DNA from: Phytophthora colocasiae | Taxonomy: Eukaryota; Oomycota; Peronosporomycetes; Peronosporales; Peronosporaceae | DNA: 64,000 nt | Reading direction: 5' to 3' | Assembly: GCA_018806915.1 (NCBI GenBank) | Contig: JAGKQI010000099.1 | Coordinates: 806,001 to 870,000, forward strand | Shown here: in pieces, positions 20,708 through 31,250 of the stretch | Position numbering within the stretch: position 1 is the stretch's first letter | Layout of the letters: every line of letters begins with the position of its first letter | The notes under the pieces: model-generated | Databases searched by the model: none | Seen by the model: the letters and a program-made list of their open reading frames with translations, nothing else | What the model was told of the DNA's origin: nothing | Program-made: the position numbers and the translations under genes

Positions 20708-20938
20708 CCGCTCTACCTGAACGTTCAACACGGTAGTGAAAAGTAATTACATAAATAAATGTAAAACACAGTGCGATTCCCTGGGCTACTGTTAGTAACA
20801 GTCTGTTACCGGTACGACCCTCAAAAGATTACGATCATGATCCATGATGAGATTGGCCGTAGGTACAGAGATGATCACCAGTATTACGGCAAACAATGTT
20901 GCTTGAGATTACGAGCGCTCGTGACACAACCACCTGAC
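20708..20938. other. Intergenic, upstream of RxLR gene
   Basis: No ORF or repeat recognised. It leads into the promoter box at 20939. Confidence 0.4.
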
Positions 20939-20953
20939 CTCACAACGCAATTT
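20939..20953 (+). promoter_or_regulatory. Inr/FPR-like core promoter of RxLR gene
   Basis: CTCACAACGCAATTT lies 57 bp before the RxLR ATG. Its last 14 bases recur exactly (41869-41882) 48 bp before the ATG of the RxLR pseudogene. The pattern fits the oomycete initiator plus flanking promoter region (TCA at the start and CAWTTT at the end), with departures in the middle pyrimidines. Confidence 0.55.
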
Positions 20954-21009
20954 GCGCAGTAAGTGCCACGACTCCCCGTTCAGCAACCTACAAGCCTAAG
21001 CACACCATC

Positions 21010-21504
21010 ATGCGCATGCGTGCCACCTACGCACTCCTTCTGCTGGCGGTTATCACTCTGCTTGTTAGGATTCATGCCGAAACGCATACGACCAACAAAC
21101 TGCAGGAATCTCGAACTGAAACGGCAGGCAGGCGATTCCACAACGAACGGGTCTTGCGCGAAGAGCCAACCGCAGTTAATACACTTGCTACTGACGATGA
21201 AGAGAGGGCCGGGATCCCAACGTTCTTGAAGAACTTCGTAAGTAAGGCGAATAACTGGCTGAAGGACAAGACGCTAGCGACTAAACTGCACTTCAAGGCA
21301 ATGCCAATGAAACTGGATAAAACGGTGGAAAAACTCGTGGCACAGGGCATCGATCCTGACCGAGTTTACAGGGTACTCAAGCTACACAAGAGCAGCAATG
21401 CGAATATCAATGGATATCGTTCGGGCGAATATATGCTGTGGCAAAAACTTTCCGCAGCATGGAAGCTAAAGCACCCGGATTGGGTCAGCAAAATCCCTAA
21501 GTAA
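21010..21504 (+). CDS. RxLR-dEER effector candidate
   Basis: A 164-aa secreted protein. The signal peptide covers about residues 1-23 (MRMRATYALLLLAVITLLVR then IHA). The RxLR motif reads RVLR at 47-50, and the dEER motif DDEER is at 62-66. The C-terminal domain (about 70-164) is helical and Lys/Trp-containing (NWLKDKTLATKLHF, then IDPDRVYRVLKL, ending PDWVSKIPK), in the style of WY-type effectors. RxLR proteins are delivered into host plant cells; this target is unknown. Single exon. A copia element begins about 30 bp after the stop codon. A paralogue with one nonsense codon lies at 41930. Confidence 0.85.
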   Translation: MRMRATYALLLLAVITLLVRIHAETHTTNKLQESRTETAGRRFHNERVLREEPTAVNTLATDDEERAGIPTFLKNFVSKANNWLKDKTLATKLHFKAMPMKLDKTVEKLVAQGIDPDRVYRVLKLHKSSNANINGYRSGEYMLWQKLSAAWKLKHPDWVSKIPK

Positions 21505-21534
21505 TCTCACAACATGCCTAACTTTCCTAAAGAC

Positions 21535-21716
21535 TTTGAGCCGACGGGTTCTGGAGACTTCCCGGAGAAGAACTTTCGCCTGTGTCAGGTTCCGTCACGG
21601 TTGAGTGACAGGAAGGCCAGTGACCATCTTGATCGATGGGTCCAGCCTAAAGGAGGTTTTGTGCCCGAGGCTTTCCTCCTAATAACAATCAATATTACTT
21701 TGGAATTTACCTTCTA
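21535..21716 (+). repeat. Copia 5' LTR, first part
   Basis: 182 bp identical to the first 182 bp of the 3' LTR. The LTR continues at 22989 after the Tc1 element. Confidence 0.9.
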
Positions 21717-22986
21717 CACTCCGCGCCAGGATAGATCGGCCACCCACGTTGCTGGCCGTAACTCAGTCAATTTTAGGAGTTGGAGCCTGCTATTTAGATA
21801 TGTTTTGCAGCTATTTTTGACTAAAGCGGTGTTTGTGCTAACGAGCTGGATATTGCAATTCATCGGGTGGCTAGCATACAGAGGAGCACTTTTGGCACCA
21901 CGACAGGTTAGATCGGCCGCCAACACAATACAAATCTCAAATCAAATGTGACTAAATGATTGCATATCAAAAGAGTCGATAAAGACGAGTGGTCTGTATT
22001 GGTGCTTACTTGGCAAGATACCACGCAAGAAAAAGCCCCACCAACCCAGAAGAAGCCCCGCCTCACTGGATAATGAGCGGGGTAGAATTCAAGGCCTTCG
22101 GGAAGCGGGTGTGAGCGCTCGTAACACTGCACTGCTGACCTCCCGCAGTCGAGACACTGTCGCCCGTGTTGTTGCCCCAGCTCACTGCGAAACAAAAGCG
22201 CCCAGGCCCCCACCTTATCTAACGGATCGTGAAACGCGGCGCGCCTAGTGCGCGAAGCGTCAAGGGCAACCTCTCTGCCGCCAAGCTCAAGGCCGAGCTG
22301 AAACTCTCCGTCTCCGTGCGCACCATACAGCGTACCCTTTCCAGGGTAGACTGGATGGTGTACACAAAGATGGAGAACACGTTGCCATTGAAACCGGAGG
22401 ACATGGCCGCTCGTGGCGTGGGCTCGCACCATGCTAGTGCGGAAAGATAACTCAAGCATTCACGTCTCCAAGCAAACTAAGGTTTTTACGGAGCAAGCTG
22501 TAGATGTTCTAGATTGGCCATCAAAGTCACCGGATTTTAATCCGCATAGAAAATCTGTGGTCTATTATGAGTAGGACGGTCTATAATAATGACAGTATGA
22601 GGTGTAGCAGATTTAACTGTTGCTCTTTGAGGCATGGGAATCAATCCCATTAGCTCTACTAAAGTCCCTTATCGAGTCGTTGCCACGTCGATGCGTAGAA
22701 GTAGTTGATAGGAACGGAAACAGGACTCACTATTGATATGCAATCATTTAGTCACATTTGATTTGAGATTTGTATTGTGTTGGCGGCCGATCTAACCTGT
22801 CGTGGTGCCAAAAGTGCTCCTCTGTATGCTAGCCACCCGATGAATTGCAATATCCAGCTCGTTAGCACAAACACCGCTTTAGTCAAAAATAGCTGCAAAA
22901 CATATCTAAATAGCAGGCTCCAACTCCTAAAATTGACTGAGTTACGGCCAGCAACGTGGGTGGCCGATCTATCCTGGCGCGGAGTG
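21717..22986. mobile_element. Tc1/mariner-type element with 254-bp identical inverted repeats
   Basis: The element begins CACTCCGCGCCAGG and ends with its reverse complement. The terminal repeats (21717-21970 and 22733-22986) appear identical over 254 bp. A TA dinucleotide flanks both sides (21715-21716 and 22987-22988), while the undisturbed 3' LTR has a single TA there, proving a TA target duplication. Each repeat holds two direct copies of a TAGATCGGCC-type box, one at the tip and one about 190 bp inside, an IR/DR layout. The interior has transposase remnants only. Confidence 0.9.
22040..22590 (+). pseudogene. Tc1-like transposase remnant
   Basis: The frames give a helix-turn-helix region (SRSRDTVARVVAP), then LSAAKLKAELKLSVSVRTIQ and DWMVYTKMENTLPLKPED, typical of Tc1-type N-terminal domains. 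After a deletion of the first catalytic region, LDWPSKSPDFNP (about 22510-22545) is the conserved block before the last catalytic residue; the expected ENLW that follows is lost to a frame change. Not functional. Confidence 0.75.
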
Positions 22987-22988
22987 TA

Positions 22989-23123
22989 CACAACAAGTCT
23001 ATTCCTTTCTTACCTCTTGCTGGAGAACAAGAACACTCGACGCACCAAGGAGACGCTGGAGTACCTGCACAACAACAAGGAGCAGGAAGACAAGACAAAG
23101 GACAAGTGTGCTAAAAGCTGCTA
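22989..23123 (+). repeat. Copia 5' LTR, second part
   Basis: 135 bp identical to the end of the 3' LTR. Together with 21535-21716 it totals 317 bp, the same as the intact LTR. Confidence 0.9.
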
Positions 23124-23139
23124 GGTTATGAGCCCAAGC
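23124..23139 (+). other. Copia primer-binding site (internal initiator-tRNA type)
   Basis: GGTTATGAGCCCAAGC begins directly after the LTR. It is complementary to an anticodon arm GGGCTCATAACC with CAT anticodon, as in initiator tRNA-Met, not to a tRNA 3' CCA end. Drosophila copia primes from a half-tRNA of initiator Met in this way. Confidence 0.6.
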
Positions 23140-23266
23140 TCTACTTGGCTGTGATCGAGTAAACAAGTTACGACTACGACTGCAGCGGGATAACATGGCT
23201 GCTGCTCAACCAGTGATTCGAGGTAGCTCCAAGGCCCCAAGGTTTGAGGGGACTTTCGAGCTGTAC

Positions 23267-23582
23267 TGTAACGGGGTTACATTGAAGAGTGACTTTAGTC
23301 ACTCTTCCGAAGTGGATACATTTGGTGTGTCACACATCATGGTGACACGTGGCAGGTGGCTCCGCAGCCACCTATCACCTTCTATATAGGTTACACTATA
23401 GATATCTTTTGAGTTTGTATTGCAGGCCAAGCTAACAAGTATCTATAATATATTCAGTCTTAAATCTACCTAATCTTTAGTTAGTCTCCCCAAGTCTTTG
23501 GGGACCGAGTGAACTGCCGTTCACTAGGAGTTTGTATACTCCAAGCCTTCCTCTGTGTGAAGTGCTGTGTGACCCCGTCACA
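23267..23582 (+). repeat. Gypsy-1 5' LTR
   Basis: 316 bp, TG...CA ends. Contains at least six hairpins, the longest with 11-bp arms (23284-23294 with 23297-23307). Confidence 0.9.
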
Positions 23583-23657
23583 CTTGGTAGCACTTGTAGT
23601 CAATCCTACGCCTACGCGGGTAGATTGATTACCTGAATCCTCTGTGGCCAGAAGTAG

Positions 23658-24728
23658 TTGGCCACCATGGATCGAAGTGAGTTTCCTCACTTGACCGACT
23701 CTCAGTTTGAGTCGGTCCGGAAGATGGCGGGCATCTTTGGGATGGATGCCTTCCGAAGCTTGGTGGCGGCGACGCCGGCCGAGCAGGTCGAACGCGTGGC
23801 GGCGTTCGACATGTACAGGCTGATGGGCTCATTGAGCACGTTCGAGGAACCTTTGAGGCTCCTGTGGTTGAACCGAGGTCGGCTCAACCCAAGCCTTTAA
23901 GACTCAAGGTTCTTCCCTATGAAGGGAAAGAAGGTGAAAACCTTCACTTCTGGATCCGAGAAGTTGAGCTCGCCATGGAGGCGGCTCTCATCTCGGTGGA
24001 GCGACTTCGGGTCGCTTTCGCGCTGTCTAACCTCGGGGGTCGAGCGAAGACATGGGCGTACACGCGCGAAGCGACGTCGCCTGGATGTTTTACATCCTGG
24101 GCCCAGCTGTGCGAACAGCTTCGGGCCGCATTCCTCCCGGCGAACTATGAGTATCGCCAGCGGTCACGCTTCCTAGCCTGCAAGCGGGAAACGTGACCTG
24201 CACGAGTACATCCAAGAGATGCGCGTTCTCGCGGCATCTCTGGTAGAACCCCTACCTGAACACATCCAAGTAACTGTGTTCATGGACGGCTTAAGAGTAA
24301 GCCCGGCCCGCACGCAACGGGTCCGCGTGCAGGCCAGTACGCTGGAGGAGGCGATTCAAGTCGCGCTCCAGGAGGAGTACAGCCATACACAGGCTCAGAC
24401 TCCTGCCTCTGCGTGGCAAGGTCACAGCGGGCCGACGACGGCGTCGGCCAGTGCTCCTGGGAATGGAGCAGGCTCGGGACCAGCCCCTATGGACTTGGGG
24501 CTCGCCGAGCAGAAACGCATCCGCTGTTTCGAGTGCGGGCGTTTCGGACACTTCGCACGTGTCTGCCTCTGGGGTCAATGGAAGAGGTTTTCCAAGCCTC
24601 AGGGCTCTAAGGGCCGCTGGAAGAAGCCGGCGCCCAAGAGTCAGGAACTCCGGGGACCAGTAGGGGCGGGGCGCCCTACTGAAACACTAAGTCCCCATGC
24701 GGGTGGTGCGGGAGTCACACGCAGTTGA
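23658..24728 (+). pseudogene. Gypsy-1 gag, frameshifted
   Basis: Three frames joined in order. An N-terminal segment from ATG 23667 (MDRSEFPHLTDSQFESV) is followed, after a shift near 23880, by a retrotransposon Gag domain (FWIREVELAMEAALIS, then RAKTWAYTREAT). After a shift near 24190 comes its C-terminal part with a CCHC zinc knuckle CFECGRFGHFARVC (about 24520-24565). The TGA at 24726 closes it. Gag packages the element RNA; this copy could not make it in one piece. Confidence 0.8.
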
Positions 24729-24788
24729 GACTTAGCCCCAGAGAGTCTTGGGACTCTCAAAGCGGAGAAGGGCAGCGGTGGGCTGCTG

Positions 24789-27700
24789 GTGGTACACGCG
24801 AGTGTACGGGGGTTTAACAACCCCTTTAGAGTCTTGATAGACTCTGGGGCGAGCAAGAACTTTGCTCGCCGACAAACTGTCGCAAGGAATCGCGGCAAGT
24901 TTGAGGACGCTCTACGTGAGAGCGAGGGAAGTGGGCTAGTCGCCGTACGACTAGCCGATGGTACTGGTGGTGGAAGTACCAAAGGTCCAGGTGGACCTGG
25001 CTGTGAAGTTTGAGGACTTCGACAGCGTGGAGTCGTTCATTGTCCTCGAGATGGACAAGTACGACTTGATCCTAGGGATGCCGTGGCTTGAGAAGCACGA
25101 GCCCTGGATCGATTGGCGCGGCAAAGCCATTGGGGCTAGCCGGCCTGCAGTCTCTGACAGAGCTTTGGTGAGTCATGTTCCCACCTCTGTCAGGACTAAG
25201 GGCGTTCGCTGGAACCGCCAGGACGCGGCAGCGTCCGAGGAGTATTTGGGGGCTGGTGTAGTCGGTGCTACATCGCCCCACACGAGAAGTGATCGTGGGT
25301 CATGGATGGCCGGGGCAACGGGCGGAGGCCCTTGCCCTACGTGTGGGTCTGCAACGATAGCAGGGCCCCACGCACGAAGTCGCAGCGACGTACAGGCTGC
25401 GACTGTGGTAGTGCCCGAGAGCACTAACCAGGTGGGTAACTTAGGTCCACAAGCGGATCAAAGAGTTCCGCAGGAAGCCAAGATGGCTCACGATGCCGAA
25501 GTAGTGGCATCGCCAGGCGTACGAGAAGTAGTTCGACGCCAGGTCGCTCAGACCATAACTGATGCGGGTAACAGAGTTCCGCATGGAGCCACGAGGGCTC
25601 GTGATGCCGAAGTAGTGGCATCACCAGGCGTGAAGAAGTAGTTCCACGCAAGGTCGCTCAGACCATAACTGATCAGGAAGACACCAAGGGTGCTTCCGAT
25701 GCGGGTAACGCAGTTCCGCACGGAGCCATGAGGGCTCGTGATGCCATCGTAGTGGCATCACCTGGCGTGGGTAAGTTAACCCCACGCCATGGTCGTAAGC
25801 CGGGGTTGGTAGAATACCATCCCGAAGAAGTCCACGAGGACTTGGGACAGGAGCTAAAGGCTCCTAGGTCACAGTCGGTCGAAGAATGCTATCACATCTT
25901 CGACGGCGTGACCGGACATAGCGTGAAGGCGGGGGCCATCGAGTTGGCACCCCTGCCTGAGGTATCAGAGCTATTGAACCTCGAGGAAGTCGCGATGGAG
26001 GACTTCCTGGCCGAGTTGAAGGCCGGGGAGATATCGGAGATGGTTCTCCTTAGGCCGGAGCCCACTCCAGAGGAGTTGAACTCCTCCTCAGTGATGGACG
26101 AAGACGTCCTGGAGGAGTTCCGGAAGCAACGTGCGTCGCGCACGGGCTCCGAGATTCTGAAGAATCCAAAGGATCCGCTGTATCCTTTAGTGAAGGAGTT
26201 TGAGGACGTGGTGTCCAAGGACCCACCCTCAAAGCTCCCACCAGACCGAGGGATCAGGCACGAGATTGATCTTGTGCCAGGCACAAAGTATTGTGTCACG
26301 CGTCAATGGCCCCTGCCCCGAGAGCAGAGCGACGTCATTGACGCGTTCTTCGCCGCTAAGGCGAAAGCGGGAATGGTGCGGGAATCGAAGTCCCCGCACT
26401 CGACGCCAACCTTCTGCGTTCGCAAGCCGAACGGGAAGTGGCGTCTGGTTCATGCTTACAATAAGCTGAACAGCGCGACTGTGCCAGCACAGACGCCGAT
26501 CCCTCGCAAGGATGTGTTGTTGAACAACATGGCCGGCTGCACGCTGTATAGCGCGCTGGATCTGGTGGATGGATACTACCAGATCCTGATGCGGGAGTGT
26601 GATATCCCGCTCACGGCCGTGAGCACGCCGAGCGGTATGCTCTGGGAGTGGCTGGTAATGCCACAAGGTCTATCCAACGCACCAGCGACCTTCAATCGCT
26701 TGGTCACACAGTTGTTTAGACCTTTGCGTGCGTTCACGCAGACGTACTTTGACGATATATTCGTCCATATCCGTGCCGAGGGAGGCAAGACGGCTATAGA
26801 GGTGCATCGAGAGCACCTCCGTCGAGTGTTTGAGGTCATGAGAGCTAACAAGCTCTATGCCAACATCGACAAGTGCGTCTTCGCAGCTGAGGAGATTAAG
26901 GTCCTCGGCTGCTTCGTCAGCAGCGTCGGGGTCCGAGCGGATCCTGACAAGGTCAAAGCCATTGCGGCATGGCCTGTTCCTCGGTCACAGAAGGACCTGA
27001 GGAAGTGGTTGGGCTTAGCCAACTACTTGCACAAGTACAGTGCTGGCTATGCGGGACTCGCAAAGCCTTTGTCGGACCTTCTGAAGAAGGAGGCCGAGTG
27101 GTGCTGGGAGCGCCAGCACCAGGATGCTTTTGATAGCATCAAGGCGAGCTTGCAATGCGCGCCCGTCCTGGCGTTGCCGGACGATGCCAAGTCGTTTAGC
27201 GTTGTCTGTGACGCTTCCGACTATGCAATTGGCTGTGCGCTATTGCAACAGGACGATGAGGGACGAGATAGGGTGATCTCGTTCCAGTCCAGGCAGCTGA
27301 AGGCTGCCGAACGGAATTATCCCGTTCACGACAAGGAACTCTTGTCGATGAAGTATGCCCTTGTCAAGTTCAGGGTGCATCTTCTGGGCTCAAGGCCCTT
27401 TGTGGTCTATACGGACCACGCGTCCTTGCGGACAGCCATCCATACGCCGCACTTATCGCAGCGGATGGCGCGTTGGCTGTCATTCTTCGCGGAGTATAAC
27501 TTCCGCGTTGAATACAAGCCTGGCAAGCTCAACACGCTTGCCGACGCTTTGTCGCGCAGTCCCGACTATGAGTTCGCTCATATTAGTCGGGCCACGACGG
27601 ATCTTTACGATCGAATACGCTTGGCGTATCGGGACGATGACGCCCTCGCCCCTATTGTGCGGTATTTGTCCGCTGGCACGGATGCCAAGGTCGAATGGCT

Positions 27701-29726
27701 TACGCCTCGACAGCGGGCACGGCTCCACCGCTATGAGTGGGCCGATGGCCTGCTCCACTATCGGGTGGAGCCCGGGGATCCTCCGCGGGTCGTTGTTCCG
27801 AACGACGAGGATCTGAAGTATGATATACTTCACGAGGCACACGATGTGCCTTCGAGTGGCCACTTGGGCCGAGAGAAGACCTATCATGGGGTCTCTCTGA
27901 TGTTTTGGTGGGCCCACATGTACAAGTGGGTGGCCAAGTACATCAAGACATGTGAAACATGTCAGCGCGTGAAAGCCAGCGGGGCACGCGTCGGCTCCGC
28001 TGCAGAGCCTGCCAGTCCCACTGGACTGCTGGAAGTCGATGAGTCTCGACTTTGTCTTCGGCCTTCCGGCCGATGACCAGAAGAACACCGGCATTGTGGT
28101 GTTTGTATGCCGGTTGAGCAAGATGGTGCATCTTGCTCCGGTCTCTGAGACCATTACCGGGGAACAAACTGCGAAGTTGTTCCTTGATAGCGTCTTCCGC
28201 TATCACGGGTTGCCTGAGACTGTTGTCTCTGACCGCGACCCGCGGTTTACCGCTGCGTTTTGGCAAACGCTGTTCCAATTGCTTGGAACACGGTTGACGA
28301 TGTCAACAGCGGACCATCCGCAGACCGATGGTCAGACTGAGCGCGTCAACCGAGTGGTTGAGGACGTGCTGCGCAGTGTTTGCGCTGAGGCGCCGCGCTC
28401 TTGGTCAGCGCAGCTGCCTATGGTTGAGTTTGCACTCAACAACGCGGTACACGCGTCAACGGGGTTCACGCCGTTCTACTTGAACGGGCTTCGGAACCCC
28501 TAGGTGCCGCTCACACTGGGTGGGGCACCGCGGCTTCGAGAGTAAGTGGGGAGAGGCTCGGAAGAGCTTTCCTCCCAGGTTTCCAGTGTGGAACCAGCCG
28601 CGTTGCAGGAAGAAGTTGTCGACATTTGTCGGCAACAGGCTGAATGTGATCAGCCGGGTGCGAGATGCAATGGCACTCGCACAGGACAAGCAAAAGGAGT
28701 ACTCAGACCAACATGGGAGAGGAAACTTAAGTGTATTTAATGTGGGTGACTTAGTGCTACTCGACACTAGGAACCTACCTCTTAACACTGTTAGCTCCAC
28801 GGTGAGCAACAAGTTGAAGCATCGCTTCATTGGACCCTTTAAGGTCCTGAGTAGGCACGGCGCTGCCTACACGATCGACTTGCCTAAGTCGATGACGACC
28901 CACCCGACGTTTTATGTGGGTCGTCTGAAGCGAGTACCATGACCTCAGGGTCATGCGGCCCCTCAAGAGGTTGAAGGCGGCCGCGAGGAGGAGTGTGAAC
29001 CTCCTCGACGCGAGGTTGAGCGTCAGGCGCAGAGCGCCCCAGGTAATAGGAGTTTGGTGACTCCCAGGGCGAAGCCGTACCCCGGTGGAAGGTACGAGCG
29101 GTGTGGAAACACCGAGGGGCCAAGTGAGTAGGCCCCTAGGCGCGAGTCGCGCGACAACGGGGAGTACGCGTACGGTTGCGACTCCCGGCGAGACATCGTC
29201 GCCTGAAGGTCGTAGACCTCTTGACGAAGGGAGTCAAGTGCCCGCGAAGAGGCACTACGGTCTACATGACCATGAAGACCCTGCATCGCGAGACGCAGGT
29301 CTTCCAACTGGCGCACGACACCAGGCTGGCCGGCTGCAGAGGCAGCCTGACCGCCATGCCCAAGGCCAAGGGCAACCTCAAGCGCAAGGATACGCGTTCG
29401 GAGGAGGCGGATCTCCTCTTGTTGCTGAGCAACAAGTTGGCCGAGAGGCCCAGTCGAAGGCCTCTGAGTCCCCAACGTCGGGGACGGCTCGAAAGAGCAG
29501 TCGGGCGAGGCCTCCTCCGGCCTTGCTTGACCGGAACGGAGAACGCCACTACCATGTGGAGCGGGTTCTCCAGGAGCGGCGTCGCGGTGGGAAGCGCCAG
29601 CTCCGAGTGAAGTGGCGCGGGTACCCTGCGTCGCAGAGTACCTGGGAGCCAATTGAGCGGCTCCAGGTTGACTGCCCGAAGGCTGTCGCGTGCTGGGAAG
29701 AGGCACGGCGGCAGCCTCGTAAGTAG
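24789..29726 (+). pseudogene. Gypsy-1 pol polyprotein with chromodomain, several frameshifts
   Basis: Aspartic protease with DSGAS near 24840, then a tandem-repeat linker. Reverse transcriptase and RNase H lie in one long frame (25728-28076), with YFDD at 26745-26756, VVCDASDYAIGCAL, and the integrase zinc finger ending CETCQRV. After a shift, the integrase core (SDRDPRF, then TDGQTERVNRVVE) runs at 28039-28503, and then the GPF-type C-terminus (RFIGPFKVLSR). After another shift, a chromodomain (YHVERVLQERR, then VKWRGYPASQSTWEP) ends at 29724. Frame changes near 24960, 25640, 28050, 28505 and 28945 disable it. Confidence 0.85.
25450..25790 (+). repeat. Imperfect tandem repeats in gypsy-1 protease-RT linker
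   Basis: A unit of about 110-140 bp recurs three times. Each has an AGTTCCGCA-type block (near 25465, 25577 and 25715), a GATGCC box, and a GTAGTGGCATC...CCAGGCGT box. Periods differ because the middle unit carries extra sequence. The repeats contain frame changes. Confidence 0.65.
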
Positions 29727-31068
29727 TCCGCGGCTTCTTAGCCGCTGAACGGGGTTGGAATACAGATGTATGTGTTCCATACCCGCGCTCATTGTGAGCG
29801 CTGGACTGAGACTCAGTTCTCAGTCGCTCCATCTTATGATGGAGCTGCCGTTTGCCTACGAGGTGGGCAAACTGGACACGAAGGTCCCGGAGGCGGAGGA
29901 TGTCCTCCAGGTGATCTTCGTCACGGAGTTTGTGGTACTCCTGGGTTGACTTGACTGTCAACCGGACCCATTGCCAAAAGAGGTCCTCAGCGTCGACCCA
30001 CGACGCAGTGTTCTCTGGGAGAACCCATGGGTAACCCCATGTGGTCTTGAGACCACCCTTAGTCTCAGGCTTCTTGCGAAGCGAGGTGAATTCCTTGAGA
30101 GGAATTCGGTGCTGTGCTAGAAGCACGCACCTGGCAACATAGAGGTTGCCTTGAAAGAGAGGTTCTTTCTGAACCAAGGCCCGCTCATAGGCGCCTTTGG
30201 AGGTATGGCCCCCTATGAGAGGACGTGGGTCCTGGAGCTGCTCGAGATACGCAGCAGCTCCCGAGCCTTGATCGGGCGGGTAGTATCCCCGCTGGTGGGC
30301 AGAGTCCTCATCGTGTTGATGAGACTCACGTGCGACCGTTGGTGCGGTGCGCATTGGCTGTTGAGCAGCCTGAAAGAGCTCTTGCTGCTCATCGAGATCG
30401 TTAGTGATCTCTTGGGGCTCGCGGATGAGCCCCTCCTCCTCATCGGCGTCATCGTCGACGTCGTCGGGGCCGAAGATCTCTTCGAGCTCCCTTCTCCTTG
30501 TCATGTCTTGACAAGGAGACTGTGAAGCATGACGCTTCTTGGAGTTGGTGCTGGGCACCTTCTCCTCTGCCAGAATGGCCCGGGCGCGTTCGCGCCCTTC
30601 AGCAAGTGTCAGATGTCTGACAGGTGGTGGCGTAGTGTCGCCACCACGGCCGCTGGTGTTGTCGGGAGACTTGGACGCGGTGTCCTTGTCTCCATGGTGC
30701 TCCTCCGTGGTCGGAGCACCCGCCGCAGGCTTGCCCTCGGCGTCGCCGTTGTCGCTCTCGTCGCCCGAGTAGATGACAAGAGTCGCTTCCTGTTCGGAAG
30801 GACTCCAGGAACCGGGACTATGGTCCCTATACTCGAACCGAGGATTCGGTCGAGTATCAGGCGGTAGGGACGGAGACCTACTGCGCCTTTGGCTAGGGCT
30901 AGCCGTCGCAGCAGTGCTGCTGGGCGAGCTAAGAGCCCTGGAGGCCACATCGGTGGCCTCATGAAGTGCCGAAGCCTTGCCGCGAGGCTTGGCTGGCTTG
31001 GAAGTTGGCTTTGCAGCCTTCTTCCGCGAAGACGCTTGCGCGTCTGGGTTTGCACCCTTTGCAGACAT
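29023..31068 (-). CDS. Antisense 681-aa ORF of gypsy-1, unknown function
   Basis: An uninterrupted minus-strand ORF from ATG 31068 to 29023, inside the region between pol and the 3' LTR and overlapping the chromodomain code at its end. It starts MSAKGANPDAQASSRKKAAK and has a basic/Ser-Pro disordered N-terminus, acidic stretches, and a Trp-rich helical centre (WVDAEDLFWQWVRLTVKS). A predicted coiled coil follows (LVAQQQEEIRLLRTRILALE). On its strand a CCAAT pentamer (31218-31222) and a TTTCACATTTCTC pyrimidine stretch (31184-31200) lie upstream. It is intact while gag and pol are broken. Antisense ORFs near the 3' LTR are known in some plant gypsy lineages; no homology is claimed. Confidence 0.6.
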   Translation of the reverse strand: MSAKGANPDAQASSRKKAAKPTSKPAKPRGKASALHEATDVASRALSSPSSTAATASPSQRRSRSPSLPPDTRPNPRFEYRDHSPGSWSPSEQEATLVIYSGDESDNGDAEGKPAAGAPTTEEHHGDKDTASKSPDNTSGRGGDTTPPPVRHLTLAEGRERARAILAEEKVPSTNSKKRHASQSPCQDMTRRRELEEIFGPDDVDDDADEEEGLIREPQEITNDLDEQQELFQAAQQPMRTAPTVARESHQHDEDSAHQRGYYPPDQGSGAAAYLEQLQDPRPLIGGHTSKGAYERALVQKEPLFQGNLYVARCVLLAQHRIPLKEFTSLRKKPETKGGLKTTWGYPWVLPENTASWVDAEDLFWQWVRLTVKSTQEYHKLRDEDHLEDILRLRDLRVQFAHLVGKRQLHHKMERLRTESQSSAHNERGYGTHTSVFQPRSAAKKPRTTYEAAAVPLPSTRQPSGSQPGAAQLAPRYSATQGTRATSLGAGASHRDAAPGEPAPHGSGVLRSGQARPEEASPDCSFEPSPTLGTQRPSTGPLGQLVAQQQEEIRLLRTRILALEVALGLGHGGQAASAAGQPGVVRQLEDLRLAMQGLHGHVDRSASSRALDSLRQEVYDLQATMSRRESQPYAYSPLSRDSRLGAYSLGPSVFPHRSYLPPGYGFALGVTKLLLPGALCA

Positions 31069-31250
31069 GTTGCTGGGCTTCCAAGGAAGCCTGGTACGCG
31101 TTGGCAGTGCGCCCTGTGCTCTGTGAGAGCAGAAGCCGCAGCGATAAGAGCTGGCGGCAGGTCGATCGATTTCGACATTGAAGAGAGAAATGTGAAAGGG
31201 ATTTTCTCTCTTCTCTGATTGGACGAGAGTCGAATCTAAGTGGGGGAGGA

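Noticed and set aside
20136..20731. Proline-rich ORFs on the minus strand
   Set aside because: Antisense of glycine-rich repeats; composition explains the open frames.
21714..22990. Two identical 70-79 aa ORFs on opposite strands
   Set aside because: They are the two arms of the Tc1 terminal repeat read on opposite strands, not genes.
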